Positions 23,848-26,863 of a DNA stretch of 26,863 nucleotides are shown here, one piece after another. The first letter of the stretch is position 1. Every line of letters starts with the position of its first letter. The notes under the pieces are model-generated. The model worked only from the letters and a program-made list of their open reading frames with translations. It was not told the origin of the DNA and ran no database searches. The position numbers and the translations under genes are program-made. This DNA is from GCA-002731945 sp036344135 (GTDB lineage Bacteria > Pseudomonadota > Alphaproteobacteria > MED-G09). The stretch covers positions 1 to 26,863 of the forward strand of contig JAYYUG010000034.1 of assembly GCA_036344135.1 (NCBI GenBank), given 5' to 3'.

Positions 23848-24441
23848 CTAAAAGGGTTGCCTAGATTCTAAAGCCTCCATGAGTGTCCCATCATCCATAT
23901 AATCTAACTCGCCTCCAACTGGAACACCTCTTGCTAGTCTAGATATCTTAACATTACAATCGGAGAGTTGATCGGTTATATAATAAGCGGTTGTCTGTCC
24001 ATCAATAGTGGCATTCATTGCCAATACAACTTCTTCGGTAGAGGCTTTATTGGCTCTTTCAATTAGTTGATTTATTCCTAGGTCGTCTGGTCCCACCCCA
24101 TCAATCGCCGAAAGAGATCCGCCAAGAACGTGGTATAACCCCTTATGAACAGCAGCTCTCTCTAGAGCCCAAAGATCACCAACTTCTTCTATAACTACTA
24201 TAATTGATTGGTCTCTTCTGTTATCTTCACACAAATTACACGGTGAAACAGTATCAATGTTGCCACAAATTTCGCATTTCTTTATTTGATCAGCGGTTTC
24301 AACAAGGGCTTTAGCAAGTGGTATCATAAGTGAATCAGGTTTCTTTAGAAGATTTAGAGCTATCCTTCTAGCAGATCTTGGTCCAATACCAGGCAATCTT
24401 GCTAAAAGCTCTATTAAACTATCTATCTTACTCGGTTTCAT
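23848..24441 (-). CDS. recR: Recombination mediator protein RecR
   Basis: 197-aa DNA-binding protein that works with RecO (and RecF) to load RecA on gapped DNA. N-terminal helix-hairpin-helix ARLPGIGPRSARRIAL (14-29), C4 zinc finger Cys56-Cys59-Cys68-Cys71, then the Toprim domain IVVIEEVGDLWALERAAVH...LGGSLSAIDGVGPDDLGI, and the C-terminal ARGVPVGGELDYMDDGTL. Length is normal. Its start overlaps the dnaX 3' end by 14 bases. In most bacteria a small ybaB/ebfC gene lies between dnaX and recR; it is absent here. Confidence 0.96.
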   Translation of the reverse strand: MKPSKIDSLIELLARLPGIGPRSARRIALNLLKKPDSLMIPLAKALVETADQIKKCEICGNIDTVSPCNLCEDNRRDQSIIVVIEEVGDLWALERAAVHKGLYHVLGGSLSAIDGVGPDDLGINQLIERANKASTEEVVLAMNATIDGQTTAYYITDQLSDCNVKISRLARGVPVGGELDYMDDGTLMEALESRQPF

Positions 24442-25924
24442 TACTTTCGTTCTTAGAATCTTCTCTATTGTTAAAGGATTTTACTTCTGTCTCAGGAAAA
24501 TGTTCCATAATTTTTCTTACGTTGGGATCACTGTTAATTTTACTCATAATTTTATCATCACGAATATCTTTTTCTTCTTCTATACTTTTGGGGGGAGATT
24601 TAGTGTCAAAATTTTTTTTTTCTGATATCTCATCATCAAGGGACTTTATTATTTCATCCGGCGTTGGAAGATTTGATATATAAGCCATTCTAATGACTAC
24701 CATCTCAAGGGCGGATGTAGGTTTAAAAGAATTTTTTACCTCCTGATCTGCTTTTAAAATCATCTGCCATAATCTTGTAAGCCTCTTAACGTCTATCTTT
24801 TCCTTCAGTTCTTTTATTCTTGCCATATTCTCAGGACCCAAAAATAAATTATCTTTGTCATCGTTGGTTACCTTTAATCTAGTCATTTCATGAATAATTT
24901 CTCCAAGGCTTAAGATAATGATCGACGGTTCCGCGCCAAGCTCAATCTGATCCTTTATTTCCCACAAAGCTTTGCCAATTTCACCGGTAGAAATAAAATT
25001 ATATAAATCAATTATTCTTGCATGATCTGATAAACCCAGCATATCCCTAACAGAATGCACATCAAAATTTTCATTACCTTCAGATAGAGTTATTGCCTGA
25101 TCTAGCAATGAAAGCCCGTCCCTTGCAGAACCCTCTGCTGCCCTTCCTATTAATTTTAGAGATCCTTCATTAATTTTAGCACCTTCATTCTCAGTTACTT
25201 TTGATAATAACTTCAGCATTAACTCCTCATCTAATTGACGGAGGTCAAATCTTTGACATCTAGAAAGGATTGTAAGTGGAACTTTATGAACTTCTGTGGT
25301 CGCAAAAATAAACTTTACGTGCTCAGGAGGCTCCTCCAGTGTTTTTAGTAAACCATTAAAAGCAGATTTGGATAACATGTGAACTTCATCAATAATATAA
25401 ATTTTGTATCTTGCTGACGCAGTTGAATAATTAATAGAATCTAATATTTCTCGTATATCTGCTATGCCTGTTCTCGAAGCAGCGTCCATTTCCATTACAT
25501 CAATATGCCTGGATTCCATTATCTCTTGGCAATGATCACCAGATTCAGAAAAATCTATTGTTGGTTCATCAACTTTCGAAGATTTATAATTAAGCGATCT
25601 AGCCAGTAATCTTGCGGTTGTAGTCTTACCCACTCCCCTTACACCTGTTAACATAAATGCATGTGCAATTCTTCCAGAAGAAAACGCATTTCTTAAAATT
25701 TGGACCATTGTTTCTTGTCCAAGCAAATCCTCAAATTTTTGTGGCCTATATTTTCTAGCTAAAACTTTGTATTGACCTCCTTTAGCTTTTAGCTCATCGG
25801 GCCGAAGACTTTCAGGATTTTTTTTGGAACTTTTTTCTGAACCTAAAAAAGTATTCTGATTATCATCCTCTACTGTGGGAGAAAAAACCTTCTCCTCATT
25901 GATATCTTCATTTGATTGATTCAA
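24428..25924 (-). CDS. dnaX: DNA polymerase III subunit gamma/tau
   Basis: 498-aa clamp-loader ATPase. After a 50-residue N-terminal extension rich in Asn/Glu/Ser comes the AAA+ core: LARKYRPQKFEDLLGQ (55-70), Walker A GVRGVGKTT (94-102), Walker B IIDEVHML (177-184), sensor 1 FATTEVHKVP and SRCQRFDLR, sensor 2 GSARDGLSLLDQA. The zinc module keeps only Cys132, as in other Alphaproteobacteria. Domain III ends near residue 425; a short tail with DPNVRKIMEHFPETEV (about 465-480) corresponds to the end of tau. Start: TTG at 25924, supported by GAGG (25933-25930) 5 bases upstream; no in-frame ATG precedes the core. An A10 run at codons 435-438 could give a gamma form. Confidence 0.95.
   Translation of the reverse strand: MNQSNEDINEEKVFSPTVEDDNQNTFLGSEKSSKKNPESLRPDELKAKGGQYKVLARKYRPQKFEDLLGQETMVQILRNAFSSGRIAHAFMLTGVRGVGKTTTARLLARSLNYKSSKVDEPTIDFSESGDHCQEIMESRHIDVMEMDAASRTGIADIREILDSINYSTASARYKIYIIDEVHMLSKSAFNGLLKTLEEPPEHVKFIFATTEVHKVPLTILSRCQRFDLRQLDEELMLKLLSKVTENEGAKINEGSLKLIGRAAEGSARDGLSLLDQAITLSEGNENFDVHSVRDMLGLSDHARIIDLYNFISTGEIGKALWEIKDQIELGAEPSIIILSLGEIIHEMTRLKVTNDDKDNLFLGPENMARIKELKEKIDVKRLTRLWQMILKADQEVKNSFKPTSALEMVVIRMAYISNLPTPDEIIKSLDDEISEKKNFDTKSPPKSIEEEKDIRDDKIMSKINSDPNVRKIMEHFPETEVKSFNNREDSKNESNETE
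24612..24621 (-). other. A10 slippage/frameshift candidate in dnaX
   Basis: On the coding strand ten A residues follow a G and precede TTTTGAC; the zero frame reads Glu435-Lys-Lys-Asn-Phe-Asp. One extra A, or a -1 ribosomal slip on A-AAA-AAA, gives Lys438-Phe439 and then TGA, a 439-residue protein ending just after domain III. That is the size and position of gamma in E. coli (431 aa). No clear downstream hairpin is visible, so transcriptional slippage is the likelier mechanism. Confidence 0.45.
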
Positions 25925-26015
25925 AATGACCTCGTATAAATAAAATATTAAATATATATTGAAGCTTTAATCAATCCTAAAGTGTTATTTAATTTATAAA
26001 TATTGATTAAATTGA
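25925..26015. promoter_or_regulatory. Divergent dnaX / nudC intergenic region
   Basis: 91-base, very AT-rich spacer. Toward dnaX (minus strand) a TTGATT box (about 25976-25971) lies 18 bases from TAATAT, ahead of the GAGG ribosome-binding site at 25933-25930. Toward nudC a TTGAAG (25959-25964) is present without a convincing -10. Both directions need a promoter here, but the exact boxes are uncertain. Confidence 0.35.
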
Positions 26016-26863
26016 ATGAATTTTAACCTAAATAGTCTAGGAGCTATAGTGAAAGTTTACCCAAATGTCTTTTCTAATAACCCACTCGACAGAGTTTCAG
26101 ACTTGCGCTCTGACCCACAATGGGTTTCAGACACTATGTTAAAAGATCACGCAATTGTAACTCCCTTTTGGAGAGGGAAGCCTTTTGTATCGAAAATTAA
26201 AAATCTTACATCAGGACATAGTGATGTTAATCAAGCAAGTCCAGCTTGGTTTCCCTTTGATTTTTTCAAAAAAAGAGTTTTAGAGCAATGCGAAATCATT
26301 TTCTTGGGCTTACTTAATGAACCAAAAGATATGGCTTTTTTTTCAATAGACATTTCGGAAATTTCAAATCCTGAAGAAGAATTGGGACTGAAAGACTTAG
26401 GTAGTTTCGAAGATTTGATGTTATTGGCGCCACAAGCTATTGACGCGGGCGAACTCGCTATGTTGGGACAAGCTAAAGGCATATTTGAATGGAATAACAG
26501 TCACAAATTTTGTTCCAAATGTGGAGAAAAAAGCGAAATGCATGAAGCAGGTTACAAAAGAATTTGTAACAATTGTAGCACGGAACATTTTCCCAGAACT
26601 GATCCCGTAGTCATTATGTTAGCAAAATTTGAAAATACTGCTTTCTTAGGGAGACAAAAAAGATTTCCACCGGGAATGTATTCTGCTCTTGCAGGTTTTA
26701 TTGAACATGGTGAATCAATAGAAGAAGCTGTTGCAAGGGAGCTAAAAGAAGAAGCCGGTATAAAAATCTTAGACGCAAAATACCATTCTAGTCAGCCCTG
26801 GCCTTTTCCTAATTCCCTGATGATAGGATGTATAGCTGATGCGGAATCTAATCAATTTAAACT
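26016..26863 (+). CDS. nudC: NADH pyrophosphatase / NAD-decapping hydrolase NudC, 3'-truncated by the window
   Basis: First 282 residues of a Nudix hydrolase that splits NAD(H) into NMN(H) and AMP and removes NAD caps from RNA. N-terminal domain with NVFSNNPLDRVSDLRSD, zinc ribbon Cys166-Cys169-Cys184-Cys187 (CSKCG, CNNC), FPRTDPVVIML, and a complete Nudix box (227-249, from GFIEHGE to REL.EEAGI fitting GX5EX7REUXEEXGU). It is followed by SQPWPFPNSLM, the sequence that marks NudC among Nudix enzymes. The frame is open to the window end; about 20-40 residues are probably missing by comparison with the family. ATG 26016 was chosen as the first in frame; no Shine-Dalgarno is evident, and GTG at 26049 is an alternative. 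Confidence 0.93.
   Translation, partial: MNFNLNSLGAIVKVYPNVFSNNPLDRVSDLRSDPQWVSDTMLKDHAIVTPFWRGKPFVSKIKNLTSGHSDVNQASPAWFPFDFFKKRVLEQCEIIFLGLLNEPKDMAFFSIDISEISNPEEELGLKDLGSFEDLMLLAPQAIDAGELAMLGQAKGIFEWNNSHKFCSKCGEKSEMHEAGYKRICNNCSTEHFPRTDPVVIMLAKFENTAFLGRQKRFPPGMYSALAGFIEHGESIEEAVARELKEEAGIKILDAKYHSSQPWPFPNSLMIGCIADAESNQFK

Noticed and set aside
26231..26482. Minus-strand open frame of 83 codons
   Set aside because: Antisense shadow of nudC, whose plus-strand frame has the zinc ribbon and Nudix box.
1..26863. Search for CRISPR arrays, insertion sequences, phage genes and toxin-antitoxin pairs
   Set aside because: No regularly spaced repeats, transposase, integrase or small toxin/antitoxin-like pairs were found on either strand.

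Overview
The window is a chromosomal segment of an AT-rich bacterium, most likely a member of the Alphaproteobacteria. The evidence is the housekeeping order rpmH-rnpA-yidC-engB-argB-HAD phosphatase-dapD-dapE, facing a truA-fmt-def-recR-dnaX block. DnaX also carries the alphaproteobacterial form of its zinc module, with only one cysteine left, and the deformylase motif I reads GIGLAAIQIG. Low GC, gene overlaps and short spacers suggest a compact, possibly marine, genome. I cannot name a genus.

Left part (1-13996): a catabolic and accessory set. Two tandem crotonase-fold genes (the first cut by the window edge) face an N-acyl-D-amino-acid deacylase-type amidohydrolase. A VOC protein and an NmrA-like NAD(P)-binding protein follow on the plus strand. 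Two minus-strand operons come next. One holds a GltD-like flavin/iron-sulfur protein with a C-terminal ferredoxin domain plus the alpha and beta subunits of a 2-oxoacid:ferredoxin oxidoreductase (KorAB type), preceded by a good sigma-70-like promoter. The other holds gamma-glutamyltransferase, malonyl-CoA synthetase and a limonene-epoxide-hydrolase-like protein. A P1-family (DmpA-like) peptidase is transcribed divergently from ggt.

Middle part (14035-21585): tRNA-Arg(ACG) and rmuC, then a strong promoter and rpmH-rnpA-yidC-engB-argB-HAD phosphatase-dapD-dapE, covering ribosome and RNase P components, membrane insertion, ribosome assembly, arginine synthesis and lysine/diaminopimelate synthesis.

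Right part (21579-26863): truA, fmt and def (tRNA modification and N-formyl-Met handling), recR and dnaX on the minus strand, and a divergent nudC that runs off the end. There is no gene-free stretch above 300 bases, and no CRISPR array, insertion sequence, integrase or phage gene was seen.

The most notable observations are: (i) a mosaic of near-identical and strongly diverged blocks between the two crotonase genes, typical of gene conversion; (ii) an A10 run in dnaX placed so that a -1 shift stops after two codons, giving a gamma-sized 439-residue product; and (iii) the KorAB operon with its own NAD(P)H/ferredoxin-type partner protein. No wholly new system could be demonstrated.
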